DNA from: Crocinitomicaceae bacterium
GTDB lineage: Bacteria > Bacteroidota > Bacteroidia > Flavobacteriales_D > Crocinitomicaceae
Assembly (NCBI GenBank): GCA_030830895.1
Contig: JAURMC010000013.1
Span: forward strand, 1-64,000
Direction: 5' to 3'
Length of the DNA: 64,000 nt
Shown: positions 1 to 8,045 of the stretch, piece by piece
How the letters are laid out: each line of letters starts with the position of its first letter
Position numbering within the stretch: the first letter of the stretch is position 1
Made by a program: the position numbers and the translations under genes
Notes under the pieces: model-generated
Told to the model about the DNA's origin: nothing
Databases searched by the model: none
Seen by the model: only the letters and a program-made list of their open reading frames with translations

Positions 1-45
1 ACCTTGCCAAGGTTGAAGTCGCGGGTTCGAATCCCGTTTCTCGCT
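1..45 (+). tRNA. tRNA-Gly (GCC), 3' part only
   Basis: The window opens inside a tRNA. The anticodon arm is visible as ACC-TTGCCAA-GGT, placing GCC at the anticodon, followed by a variable loop, a T arm with the GGTTCGAATCC core and the 3' acceptor strand ending in CTCGC plus a T discriminator. GCC decodes glycine, and a T discriminator fits bacterial tRNA-Gly. The D arm and 5' acceptor strand lie outside the window. CCA is not encoded. It sits 7 bases upstream of a tRNA-Leu, so the two probably share a transcript. Confidence 0.9.
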
Positions 46-52
46 CAGGATT

Positions 53-136
53 GCTCGAGTGGTGGAATTGGTAGACACGCCGGACTTAAAATCCTGTGGG
101 CATTAGCCCGTGCGGGTTCAAGTCCCGCCTCGAGTA
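53..136 (+). tRNA. tRNA-Leu (TAA)
   Basis: A complete class II tRNA. The 5' acceptor strand GCTCGAG pairs with CTCGAGT at the 3' end (one G-U pair), with A136 as discriminator. The anticodon loop CTTAAAA gives anticodon TAA (leucine). A long variable arm (TGGGCATTAGCCC region) is typical of tRNA-Leu, and the T arm has GGTTCAAGTCC. CCA is not encoded. A rho-independent terminator follows within a few bases, so this is the last gene of the tRNA transcript. Confidence 0.95.
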
Positions 137-137
137 C

Positions 138-167
138 AAAAAAACCCGAAATATTCGGGTTTTTTTT
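138..167 (+). terminator. rho-independent terminator of the tRNA-Gly/tRNA-Leu unit
   Basis: An A-run, then the stem ACCCGAA / TTCGGGT around a 3-base loop, followed by a run of eight T residues. The A-run before the stem also makes it usable in the opposite direction, but the only transcription unit ending here is the rightward tRNA unit. Confidence 0.9.
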
Positions 168-237
168 ATAGTGAATTAGTTCCCTTTTGACGGTAACATT
201 CCATCCTTCAAAAACCATCGCCTTTCTTAATCTCATA

Positions 238-264
238 TTGAACCACTTGAAATTTGTACCTTTG
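238..264 (+). promoter_or_regulatory. Bacteroidota-type promoter of the RND exporter gene
   Basis: TACCTTTG at 257-264 matches the Bacteroidota -7 consensus TAnnTTTG exactly. A TTG at 238-240 lies 16 bases upstream, close to the usual -33 spacing. The start codon is 26 bases beyond the -7 box, leaving a short ordinary leader. Seen by eye only. Confidence 0.55.
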
Positions 265-290
265 TTTGATTATCAAGGTAATTAAGAAGA

Positions 291-2900
291 ATGTGGAGTA
301 AAATAGCAAGTATTATTTTAAGAAATCGGTTATATATTTTAACCATACTCTTAATGATAACCTTGTTTTTTGGTTATTTCTTAGTAACTGATTTGCGCGT
401 AGATAACCGTTATGGCATTTTATTACCGAAAGACCATCCTGTCCAGAAAAACTATGTAAAATTTAAAAAACAATTTGGAGAAGACGGCGCAACCCTTGTA
501 ATTGCAATACCTTCAAAAGATCTTTACACTGAAAAAAAATTCAATGCTTGGAAAACCCTCGGTGATAAAATTCTAACCAAGCCGGGGGTTGAAACGGTAA
601 TTTCTGAAGCCACTTTGTTTAATCTTGTAAACGACACAGCAGCACAAAAATTTGCAGTACATCGAATCTTTTTTGACACCACATATAAAGAAAAAAGTAT
701 CCATGCAATCCGCACAATAATAAAAAATAATCCAGCCTATAATGGCATGTTATATAATGACTCTAGCCATGTTTCTTTAATGTTGATTGGGTTAAACGAA
801 AAGGTCTTAGAGGATAAGAAAAAGTCTGAAGTGGTTTTAGAAATTGAAGCACTTACGAAACCGTATGAATCCGTTTTTGGCGAATTGCATTTTTCCGGGC
901 TGCCGCACATTCGTGTCATGATTGCAAAGCGAATAATGAGTGAAATGTATTTCTTTTTAACCCTTTCTTTGATTGCTTCATTCCTACTATTGTACTACTT
1001 CTATCGATCCTTTAGAATTCTTTTCATGAGCGGGTTTGTAGTGCTTTTATCTATTACCTGGGCCTTAGGAATGGCCTCGCTTTTAAACTACCCCCTCACT
1101 GCGATGATGGCTTTAATTCCCCCGCTTTTAGTGGTCATAGGAATCCCAAACTGTATCTATATCATTACTCGCTATCATCAGGATTTTTTAGCCTTGAATA
1201 ATAAAACCAAGGCCCTTTTTGTGACTATAAGACATATAGGCCCTATTACATTTATGACAAACTTAACAACATCTGTAGGCTTTATCACCTTTACGAGTAG
1301 TGACCGGCTTGCGGAGTTTGGAATTATTGCAAGCATAAATGTTATGGTTGTTTTTTTTCTTTCCCTTACGCTCATTCCAATTCTTTCAAGTTACTTTGAC
1401 AGGCCTTCACAAAAACACCTCAAACACCTCGTAAAAAAATCCTCGCAAATACTAGTCGATTGGTTATTAAAGGTCGTGATGACTCATCGGGCCAAGATAT
1501 ATTTTATCCATGCAGTATTATCTATTATAGGAATAATAGGGGCATTTAACATTGTTGCCACAGGAAATGTCACCGGGGATATTCCGGCTAAGGACCCCAT
1601 CGCGAAAGACTTAAAATATCTAGAACGAAATTTCGGCGGTTCGATTCCTTTTGAAATTATCATTACCTATAAAGACGGCATGGGTTTACTAAATCAAGAA
1701 TTATTAGAGAAAATTCAATCCACGCAAGAGATTTTGGGAAAAGACACCTTATTTTCAAAAAGCATCTCTTATGTAGATTTACTTAAGGTAATCAACATGT
1801 CTTATCATCATGGTGATTCTACCTATTATAAAATACCAAATAAACGTTCTTTGTTAAAATTAAAAGACTACCTAAACACATTTGATTTTTCAAGTTTAAA
1901 CAACGGAAGGCTCACGATGAAAGATTTAGTAGACACAACCAATCGGAGAATTAGAATTCGTTCTCAAATGAAAGATTTAGGGTCTTACCAAGTTGCACAG
2001 AAAGTTGATGGGTTGAAAATTTTAGTCGACAACACGTTTAATCCAGAAAAAAGTCAATGGACTTTATTTTTAGAGCAATATAAACTTGGTAAAACAACCT
2101 ATTTTGACAGTTTAATTTCTGAGCCAAAGATCGCTAATAATTTCATTGATATTCTCTGTCAAAACAACCCTGAATTAGCCCTAGAATTTAATGTTTATCC
2201 CGAAAAGCTACAAGATTATAAAACCAAAAAAAATACAGCATCAATACTCACTAAATCGATAGAACAAGAACTCTTGGATATACATTTTACTGGTGTTTCG
2301 GTGGTGGTGTCGGAAGGAACCAAGTATCTAGTCACTAATCTGGTTCAAAGCCTTATTTTCGCAATAATAATTATATCCTTGCTTATATATTTTTTATTTA
2401 AATCCTTTCCTATCGTAATTGCAGCAATGATTCCGAATCTTGTTCCTTTAATAATTACCGCAGGAATTATGGGGATTTTTGAAATCCCTCTAAAACCATC
2501 TACATTAATGGTTTTTGGCATAGCCCTAGGTATAACTATCAATGATGCTATTTTATTAATGGCGAAATTTAAACAACAAATGAAACGCTATCCGCATTTA
2601 TCAGGCAATGAACTAATGATCAATGCCTTACGAGAGAGCGCCCTTGGAATGGCCTATACCTCGATTGTGCTATTTTTTGGGTTCATCATGTTCGTTTTTT
2701 CTCAATTTGGGGGAACTCAAGCGCTTGGCCTATTAATTTCCATAACCGTATTAGTGGGAATGTTTACAAACCTAATCCTGCTTCCTGCACTGGTATTAAC
2801 CTATGAAAAATGGATTACCTCTCAATCTTATAAAGAACCTTATTTTGAAATTTTTAACGAGGACATTGACTACGACCTAGATAAAATTAAAATCGAATAG
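291..2900 (+). CDS. RND superfamily (MMPL-type) membrane exporter
   Basis: An 869-residue inner-membrane protein with the duplicated RND layout. Each half has one transmembrane helix (about residues 12-32 and 410-430), a large extracytoplasmic loop, and a cluster of about five more helices (about 220-390 and 695-850). The second helix cluster holds the conserved stretch with GIALGITINDAILL, typical of the MMPL/COG1033 family. Such proteins use the proton gradient to move lipids or hydrophobic molecules. The substrate cannot be told from the sequence. It is transcribed alone from its own promoter, and its stop is 9 bases from the convergent protease gene with no clear terminator between them. 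Confidence 0.85.
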   Translation: MWSKIASIILRNRLYILTILLMITLFFGYFLVTDLRVDNRYGILLPKDHPVQKNYVKFKKQFGEDGATLVIAIPSKDLYTEKKFNAWKTLGDKILTKPGVETVISEATLFNLVNDTAAQKFAVHRIFFDTTYKEKSIHAIRTIIKNNPAYNGMLYNDSSHVSLMLIGLNEKVLEDKKKSEVVLEIEALTKPYESVFGELHFSGLPHIRVMIAKRIMSEMYFFLTLSLIASFLLLYYFYRSFRILFMSGFVVLLSITWALGMASLLNYPLTAMMALIPPLLVVIGIPNCIYIITRYHQDFLALNNKTKALFVTIRHIGPITFMTNLTTSVGFITFTSSDRLAEFGIIASINVMVVFFLSLTLIPILSSYFDRPSQKHLKHLVKKSSQILVDWLLKVVMTHRAKIYFIHAVLSIIGIIGAFNIVATGNVTGDIPAKDPIAKDLKYLERNFGGSIPFEIIITYKDGMGLLNQELLEKIQSTQEILGKDTLFSKSISYVDLLKVINMSYHHGDSTYYKIPNKRSLLKLKDYLNTFDFSSLNNGRLTMKDLVDTTNRRIRIRSQMKDLGSYQVAQKVDGLKILVDNTFNPEKSQWTLFLEQYKLGKTTYFDSLISEPKIANNFIDILCQNNPELALEFNVYPEKLQDYKTKKNTASILTKSIEQELLDIHFTGVSVVVSEGTKYLVTNLVQSLIFAIIIISLLIYFLFKSFPIVIAAMIPNLVPLIITAGIMGIFEIPLKPSTLMVFGIALGITINDAILLMAKFKQQMKRYPHLSGNELMINALRESALGMAYTSIVLFFGFIMFVFSQFGGTQALGLLISITVLVGMFTNLILLPALVLTYEKWITSQSYKEPYFEIFNEDIDYDLDKIKIE

Positions 2901-2909
2901 TCCTGTAAA

Positions 2910-4466
2910 TTAATTTAATTTCCGTAGTGCGGACTGTAGTTCATTATCCCCTGCAGCATTCACTTGATATACCCCCGATTCGTCCCATAATTGTCTTGCA
3001 AACTCTATTTTCAATTGTTGGATTATACGTGCTTGTGCTGAACTAGAAAGCACCTCATTCCCGTTTATTTTATAAGTGCTTTTAACAAAATCAGTGAATA
3101 CTTTGAGATCAGCAGACGTAAATGTATAGGAGCCTAATTCACTAGCCGTTTTCCATTTCATCCGATTTATCTGTAACGAATTAAAGACATAAGCGCTAAA
3201 CGCTTGATTAAGATTAAGTTCGGTTAAATAAAAAGAAGATCCAGATGTATCTAAAGCAACAAATACATCTGGAACAACCCCCCCGCCACCAAAAACTCGG
3301 CGGCCTTTTTTTGTTTTGTAGACTTTTGATTTATCTAAAAAAATTGAGTCTTTGCTAAACAACTCACCCTTAAGATAACGTGCCTCATCAAGCATGTATG
3401 CTTTATAATCTCCGAAGTATGATCGCTGTATAGATCTTCCCGAAGGCATATAGTATCTTGAAACGGTCATACGTACGCTGCTACCATCTTTTAATATTTG
3501 ATCTTGTTGAACCAATCCTTTACCATACGTTCTGCGTCCAATTAAAACTCCACGATCGTTGTCTTGTAGTGCCCCCGCTAAAATCTCTGCAGCAGAAGCC
3601 GTGTTTTCATCAATTAATACAGCTAATTCAATCTTTTCAAGTTTTCCTCCCGTCTCCGCTCTTTCAACTTTTGCATCTTGATTTTTGCTTTTAGTTGATA
3701 CTATCACGTCGCCTTTGGGTAAAAATTCATCCGCAATTCGAATGGCTGCGTCCATGACGCCTCCGGGATTTCCTCGTAAATCAAGCACTAATTTTTTCAT
3801 TCCTTGACTCAATAATTTATCAGCGGCATCAATAAATTCCTGATGCGTGGGAACAGAAAACTGGTCTATACGTAAAAATCCTGTGGTTCTATCTATCATA
3901 AAGGCTGTTGATATGGTTTCAATAGGTATTTCTCCTCGATGAATTTTAATGCGTTTTTTTACCCCATTTCTGAGTACCGTCACTTCTACATCCGTACCCA
4001 CTTCACCACGCAGCAAAGACATAACCTTCTCTGTATTCACTTTGTGTCCGGTGAAGGGCTTTCCATTAATTGCAATAAATTGATCCCCGCTTCTCACCCC
4101 GGCAAAAAAAGCAGGAGCATTTGGAATTGCTTTAATTACACAAACCGTATCTTTAATTAGCTGAAACCGCACTCCTATTCCTCCAAAACTCCCTTTCATG
4201 GATTCTTGCTCTTCTTTTAAAGCCGCGGCAGAAATATATCTAGAATGTGGGTCAAGTTTATGCAACATGTCATTTATTGCATTATCAAAAATCCTGTTTT
4301 TATCAATTGAATCCACATAATTATTATCCAGTGCTTCTAATATCTCCTCAAATTTAGACGCCCGTTTTGAGTCTACATCTGGGTGTAAGATATATCCCAA
4401 TCCGAAACCCATTACAACTAAAATAGAAGCAATAATTGGTAATAAAAATCGTTTGTTGTCATACAT
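2910..4466 (-). CDS. S41 family C-terminal processing peptidase
   Basis: A periplasmic, membrane-anchored tail-specific protease of the CtpA/Prc type. The chosen start (MYDNKRF, ATG at 4466) overlaps the end of the dCMP deaminase gene as ATGTATGA, implying translational coupling. A longer in-frame start at 4505 would add 13 residues unlike a signal sequence. From the chosen start: an N-terminal transmembrane/signal segment at about 7-27, a PDZ domain at about 90-170, the DLRGNPGG substrate-loop motif at about 229, catalytic Ser291 in TASAAE and Lys316 in YGKGLVQ. At 518 residues it has the usual length for Bacteroidota CTPs. It probably degrades or matures envelope proteins marked at their C-terminus. 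Confidence 0.93.
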   Translation of the reverse strand: MYDNKRFLLPIIASILVVMGFGLGYILHPDVDSKRASKFEEILEALDNNYVDSIDKNRIFDNAINDMLHKLDPHSRYISAAALKEEQESMKGSFGGIGVRFQLIKDTVCVIKAIPNAPAFFAGVRSGDQFIAINGKPFTGHKVNTEKVMSLLRGEVGTDVEVTVLRNGVKKRIKIHRGEIPIETISTAFMIDRTTGFLRIDQFSVPTHQEFIDAADKLLSQGMKKLVLDLRGNPGGVMDAAIRIADEFLPKGDVIVSTKSKNQDAKVERAETGGKLEKIELAVLIDENTASAAEILAGALQDNDRGVLIGRRTYGKGLVQQDQILKDGSSVRMTVSRYYMPSGRSIQRSYFGDYKAYMLDEARYLKGELFSKDSIFLDKSKVYKTKKGRRVFGGGGVVPDVFVALDTSGSSFYLTELNLNQAFSAYVFNSLQINRMKWKTASELGSYTFTSADLKVFTDFVKSTYKINGNEVLSSSAQARIIQQLKIEFARQLWDESGVYQVNAAGDNELQSALRKLN

Positions 4467-4899
4467 GATCAACGGTTTTAATTTGAATAATTTCCACTCC
4501 TGCATTTTGTAAAAAAGTCAATCCGCTAGTGTCTTTGTAGGCCTCAATAAATACCAATCGCTGGATACCAGACTGAAGAATTAACTTGCTGCAATCCTTG
4601 CATGGAGAGTGCGTTAAGTATAGGGTTGACCCCTCGGTATTATTTGTTGATTTTGCAACTTTAAGAATTGCGTTGGCTTCTGCGTGTAACACATACCAAT
4701 GTGTTTCCCCAGATTCATTTTCGCATGAATTAGGAAACCCGGATGGTGTACCATTATACCCGTCTGAAATGATCATTCGATCTTTTACTATAATTGCTCC
4801 AACTTTTTTACGGGTACAATGAGACAACATTGACCAATTTTGAGCGAGGCGTAAATAAGCCCTGTCATACCTTGCTTTCTTGTCTTGGCTTTTTATCAT
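4459..4899 (-). CDS. deoxycytidylate (dCMP) deaminase family protein
   Basis: 146 residues of the zinc-dependent cytidine/deoxycytidylate deaminase fold. The zinc site is complete: His72 and the catalytic Glu74 in HAEANAI, Cys100 and Cys103 in PCKDCSK. The family converts dCMP to dUMP, feeding dTTP synthesis; the B. subtilis relative is called ComEB. It fits with the ribonucleotide reductase and purine genes nearby. It begins the leftward transcript with the processing protease. A perfect TACCTTTG box ends only 5 bases before the ATG, suggesting a nearly leaderless mRNA. Confidence 0.92.
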   Translation of the reverse strand: MIKSQDKKARYDRAYLRLAQNWSMLSHCTRKKVGAIIVKDRMIISDGYNGTPSGFPNSCENESGETHWYVLHAEANAILKVAKSTNNTEGSTLYLTHSPCKDCSKLILQSGIQRLVFIEAYKDTSGLTFLQNAGVEIIQIKTVDHV

Positions 4900-4904
4900 A
4901 ATCG

Positions 4905-4912
4905 CAAAGGTA
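4905..4912 (-). promoter_or_regulatory. -7 promoter box just before the dCMP deaminase start
   Basis: Read on the minus strand this is TACCTTTG, an exact TAnnTTTG match, with its last base 5 nucleotides before the ATG. The 18 bases between this gene and the FAD oxidoreductase gene leave little room for other signals, and no convincing -33 TTG was found. If active it would give an mRNA with almost no leader. Confidence 0.45.
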
Positions 4913-4923
4913 TCGAAAGTTGC

Positions 4924-5949
4924 TTAGGAATAAAACCTACTTGGATTTAGTTCTTCCGATAAGGGTTTGTTCTCTATGATTGCCTCACTAAGATGTTGTG
5001 CTAACGAAGGCGCCAGCATATATCCCCTTGTTCCCAACCCATTAAAAATAAATAGTTGCCTGTGCCTCAAGTGTTGGGCGACTAAAGGCCTTCTATCATT
5101 TGTTGTTGGCCGTATCCCGGCTGTGTGGCTTAATACTTCAAGAGAATCAGAGGTAATGGATGTTACATTTTTCAAAATAAGCTCCCTCCCCTTTTCTGTT
5201 GGGCCTAGGGTAGTATTGTTCCACTCATAAGTTGACCCAATCTTAAATGTGTTCTCTGAAATGGGTAATGCAAATGCTTTACGGTGCAAGGAGGTGTGTA
5301 GTTCGGGATTATCCCATTTCACCGTTAGAAGTTGTCCTTTAGTTGCATTTACAGGTGCTTTTGAAAACCACGGGAACTCCTTGTGTTTATAACCGAGGGC
5401 CAATACTACAGCATCGTATTTTGTTCCCTTATATTCTAAAGATTTTGGATTAAAATTGTCTCCTGTAACAGTATCTGAAAATAGGAGCTTGCGCGCATGC
5501 AAATCGTTTAAACTTTCTGTAATAAACACCTTTGAATCAATCCAAAATCCTTTAACGCATCCTGAACCATACGGCCCAAAGCTCTCATCTTCCGGTGAAA
5601 ATTCGTGTAAAAAAGGCTCAAATGATTTATCATTCCTCCGTTGTTGCCAAGTTAAAGACTCTTCTTTGGAAGAAAAGATTCTACGAACCTTTAATGGGTG
5701 ATAAAATTTCTTTTTTAGAGTGATTTCAATCTCTTTGTAAAAAGCTTGAGCCTCTTTATAAAACGGCGTCGCATTCCAAGAAAGCAGCGTTCGTCTAAAC
5801 GACATGGGGTGAACAATCCCTGCCGCCACAACCGAAGATGCATTCTTTCCATCGTCAACCAAGCAGAATGCTTCGTTTCTTCTTGTGAAGTGATGGGCAA
5901 GGCATAAGCCCGCTACGCCTCCGCCAATAATTAAAGTTCTTTTTTGCAT
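4924..5949 (-). CDS. FAD-dependent oxidoreductase, DAO family
   Basis: 341 residues. The N-terminus has the dinucleotide-binding GGGVAGL motif (residues 9-15) after a short beta strand. The C-terminal part has the GIRPTTNDRRPLVA and NGLGTRGYMLAPSLAQ segments seen in D-amino acid oxidase/glycine oxidase relatives and in the oxidase domain of MnmC, where they bind FAD and substrate. It should oxidise an amine or amino-acid-like substrate, but the substrate is not predictable. It follows the ComF-like gene with one base between them, so the two are co-transcribed. Confidence 0.82.
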   Translation of the reverse strand: MQKRTLIIGGGVAGLCLAHHFTRRNEAFCLVDDGKNASSVVAAGIVHPMSFRRTLLSWNATPFYKEAQAFYKEIEITLKKKFYHPLKVRRIFSSKEESLTWQQRRNDKSFEPFLHEFSPEDESFGPYGSGCVKGFWIDSKVFITESLNDLHARKLLFSDTVTGDNFNPKSLEYKGTKYDAVVLALGYKHKEFPWFSKAPVNATKGQLLTVKWDNPELHTSLHRKAFALPISENTFKIGSTYEWNNTTLGPTEKGRELILKNVTSITSDSLEVLSHTAGIRPTTNDRRPLVAQHLRHRQLFIFNGLGTRGYMLAPSLAQHLSEAIIENKPLSEELNPSRFYS

Positions 5950-5950
5950 T

Positions 5951-6658
5951 TTATTTTGTTACGGCCAGGACAAAGATAGTGATTCGTATATGAGGAACCC
6001 TTGCTCGGATTAAACTGATTATGCCCATTAGTGTGGCACCGGTAGTGATTACATCATCTACGATGCCTACGTGTTTATAGCTGCCTATGTCAAATGGGAG
6101 CAAATCAAATACCTCAGATGAATCACTTAATCTATCATTTCGTTTTTTCTTTGTTTGGCTTTTAGTATGCTTAACTCTTTTAATGCAACTCGTGTTTAAA
6201 TGCACGTGCGGAAATTCAGTAAGGATTCCTTTCGCAATCAACTCGCTTTGATTATACCCGCGTATTAATTTTTTCTTGCGGTGAAGAGGAACGGGGATTA
6301 AGCACTCTAAAGAGCCTATTATATTAGGGCTTAGTTGCCGCGCGAAAGACCTTCCCCAATATACACATAATGACCGTCTTTGTATGTACTTCAAAGCATG
6401 AAGCAACGATTGAGAAACACCTTGTTTCTTATAATAAAAAAACGCATAAATCTCTACATCATCAACTGTTAAGTGTGGCGGAGGCTCAATGGGTAAATGA
6501 ACCACTTCTATTCCCGCTTGACAAAACACGCAGATACCCGGTTCATTAGGCAATAATTCTATCTTACAATCTAGGCAACGATAGGGGAAAAATAGATGTA
6601 AAAAAGAATTATAAAGCGTTATTCCATTACTGTATTCGAGCCCATTAGAATTGAACAT
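5951..6658 (-). CDS. ComF family phosphoribosyltransferase-like protein
   Basis: 235 residues. An N-terminal zinc ribbon with Cys28/Cys31 and Cys43/Cys46 is followed by a type I phosphoribosyltransferase fold with the PRPP loop VGIVDDVITTGATLMG at about 197-212 and the RGYNQSE motif typical of the ComF/GntX family. In naturally transformable bacteria ComF is needed for DNA uptake, but the family is widespread and its biochemical role is poorly defined. The first 20 residues are not conserved-looking, and an internal start cannot be excluded. It heads the leftward pair with the FAD oxidoreductase. Confidence 0.88.
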   Translation of the reverse strand: MFNSNGLEYSNGITLYNSFLHLFFPYRCLDCKIELLPNEPGICVFCQAGIEVVHLPIEPPPHLTVDDVEIYAFFYYKKQGVSQSLLHALKYIQRRSLCVYWGRSFARQLSPNIIGSLECLIPVPLHRKKKLIRGYNQSELIAKGILTEFPHVHLNTSCIKRVKHTKSQTKKKRNDRLSDSSEVFDLLPFDIGSYKHVGIVDDVITTGATLMGIISLIRARVPHIRITIFVLAVTK

Positions 6659-7055
6659 AATCGTGTTGAAAATGAATTTAATAAAACAATATCCGCCAGA
6701 GGAAAAGCATTATGTTTACCCCAAGCTTTGAGCAATTGAATACAAACTTTGTTTAGTGTGCCTTTTTCGGGAACTGCGTATTAATAACTTTTAAAAGTTG
6801 TTGATAAATCATACAGCAAAGTGCTAATAAGGGATAGCGGTTGAAGTGGTAGGGACAAAATATAAAACAGAAAAAAACTGCATTGTGAGGAATGTTTTTT
6901 TTGACAAAATTTGTATGCCTTTTTAACAACTTTAAAACAGCAGTTTTATTGCTTTCGGAGGTAAAAAGGAAACATTGTTTTTGTTAGCAAATTCGAATCG
7001 AGGACCGTCGGTTGTAATAGAAGCTATCACTTAAAAAAATGAAATTAATAATACT
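6659..7055. other. 397-base intergenic region upstream of nrdB
   Basis: Separates the divergent comF-like and nrdB genes and must hold promoters for both. No coding frame of note, no clear NrdR box and no exact TAnnTTTG box placed well for nrdB were seen. What is visible: a TTGACA at 6901-6906, the octamer AAAACTGC at 6874-6881 with its inverse GCAGTTTT at 6940-6947, and a small hairpin AAAAC-AGCA-GTTTT at 6934-6947. None is enough to name a regulator. Confidence 0.5.
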
Positions 7056-8024
7056 ATGAACTACGAGCCCATTTTAGCAGAAAACAAGAACAGATTTGTA
7101 CTTTTCCCTATTGAACACAACGATATTTGGAGTTTTTATAAAAAGGCGGAAGCAAGTTTTTGGACAGCTGAAGAAATTGATTTATCACAAGATTTGGTAG
7201 ATTGGGAGCGATTGACGAACGACGAACGGCATTTCATTAAGCACGTGCTTGCTTTTTTTGCTGCGTCTGATGGTATTGTTAACGAAAACTTAGCCGAACA
7301 CTTTTTATCAGAAGTACAATACACCGAGGCAAAATTTTTCTATGGATTTCAAGTAGCTGCAGAAAATATTCATTCAGAAACCTATTCCCTGCTTATCGAC
7401 ACTTACATAAAGGATTCTGTCGAAAAATCCGGGCTTTTTAACGCCATTGAAACCCTAGACTGTGTTCGGAAAAAAGCAGACTGGGCTCTCCGGTGGATTG
7501 ACAAAGGCTCCTTTGCAGAACGCCTGATTGCTTTCGCGGCAGTGGAAGGTATTTTCTTCTCTGGATCTTTTTGTTCCATATTTTGGCTGAAGAAACGCGG
7601 TCTTATGCCGGGATTATCATTCTCCAACGAATTAATCTCTCGAGACGAAGGCTTACATTGTGATTTTGCATGCTTACTCTACACGAGACACCTAATTAAC
7701 AAGCTATCTAAAGACCAGGTTCGTGAAATTATTATGGATGCTGTTGAAATTGAAAAAGAATTTGTTACCGACGCCCTCCCTGTTAAGCTCATCGGTATGA
7801 ATAGTGATTTAATGAGCCAATATATCGAATTTGTTGCAGACCGCTTATTGGTAGAGCTTGGGAATGAGCGTGTATACAACACAACCAATCCATTTGATTT
7901 TATGGAAATGATATCCATTCAAGGAAAAACTAATTTCTTTGAGAAACGCGTTGGAGAATACCAAAAGGCAAGCGTCATGTCTGATAAAGAATCTCAACGA
8001 TTTACACTAGATGAAGAATTTTAA
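7056..8024 (+). CDS. nrdB: class Ia ribonucleoside-diphosphate reductase, beta subunit
   Basis: 322 residues, the radical-generating R2 subunit of aerobic ribonucleotide reductase. The di-iron and radical residues are intact: Glu103, His106 and the radical Tyr110 in ENIHSETY match E. coli Glu115/His118/Tyr122, and further ligands are in AVEGIFFSG and [10 protein letters not shown]. The C-terminal RFTLDEEF is the tail that docks into the large subunit. There is no N-terminal ATP-cone, unlike some Bacteroidota R2 proteins; here the cone is on NrdA. nrdA follows after 21 bases, so they form an operon. Confidence 0.97.
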   Translation: MNYEPILAENKNRFVLFPIEHNDIWSFYKKAEASFWTAEEIDLSQDLVDWERLTNDERHFIKHVLAFFAASDGIVNENLAEHFLSEVQYTEAKFFYGFQVAAENIHSETYSLLIDTYIKDSVEKSGLFNAIETLDCVRKKADWALRWIDKGSFAERLIAFAAVEGIFFSGSFCSIFWLKKRGLMPGLSFSNELISRDEGLHCDFACLLYTRHLINKLSKDQVREIIMDAVEIEKEFVTDALPVKLIGMNSDLMSQYIEFVADRLLVELGNERVYNTTNPFDFMEMISIQGKTNFFEKRVGEYQKASVMSDKESQRFTLDEEF

Positions 8025-8045
8025 TTTTAGATAAAATAGAAAGCA

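Noticed and set aside
45-236. Minus-strand open frame across the tRNA-Leu gene and terminator
   Set aside because: It is antisense to a tRNA and contains the terminator palindrome; no family resemblance.
4459-6658. dCMP deaminase (ComEB-like) and ComF-like genes as evidence of a competence operon
   Set aside because: Both families are general housekeeping members; no comEC, pilus or dprA gene is nearby.
6874-6947. Inverted repeat AAAACTGC/GCAGTTTT considered as a riboswitch or ncRNA upstream of nrdB
   Set aside because: Only 8 bases pair over a 58-base loop in AT-rich DNA, with no conserved riboswitch core; kept only as a note.
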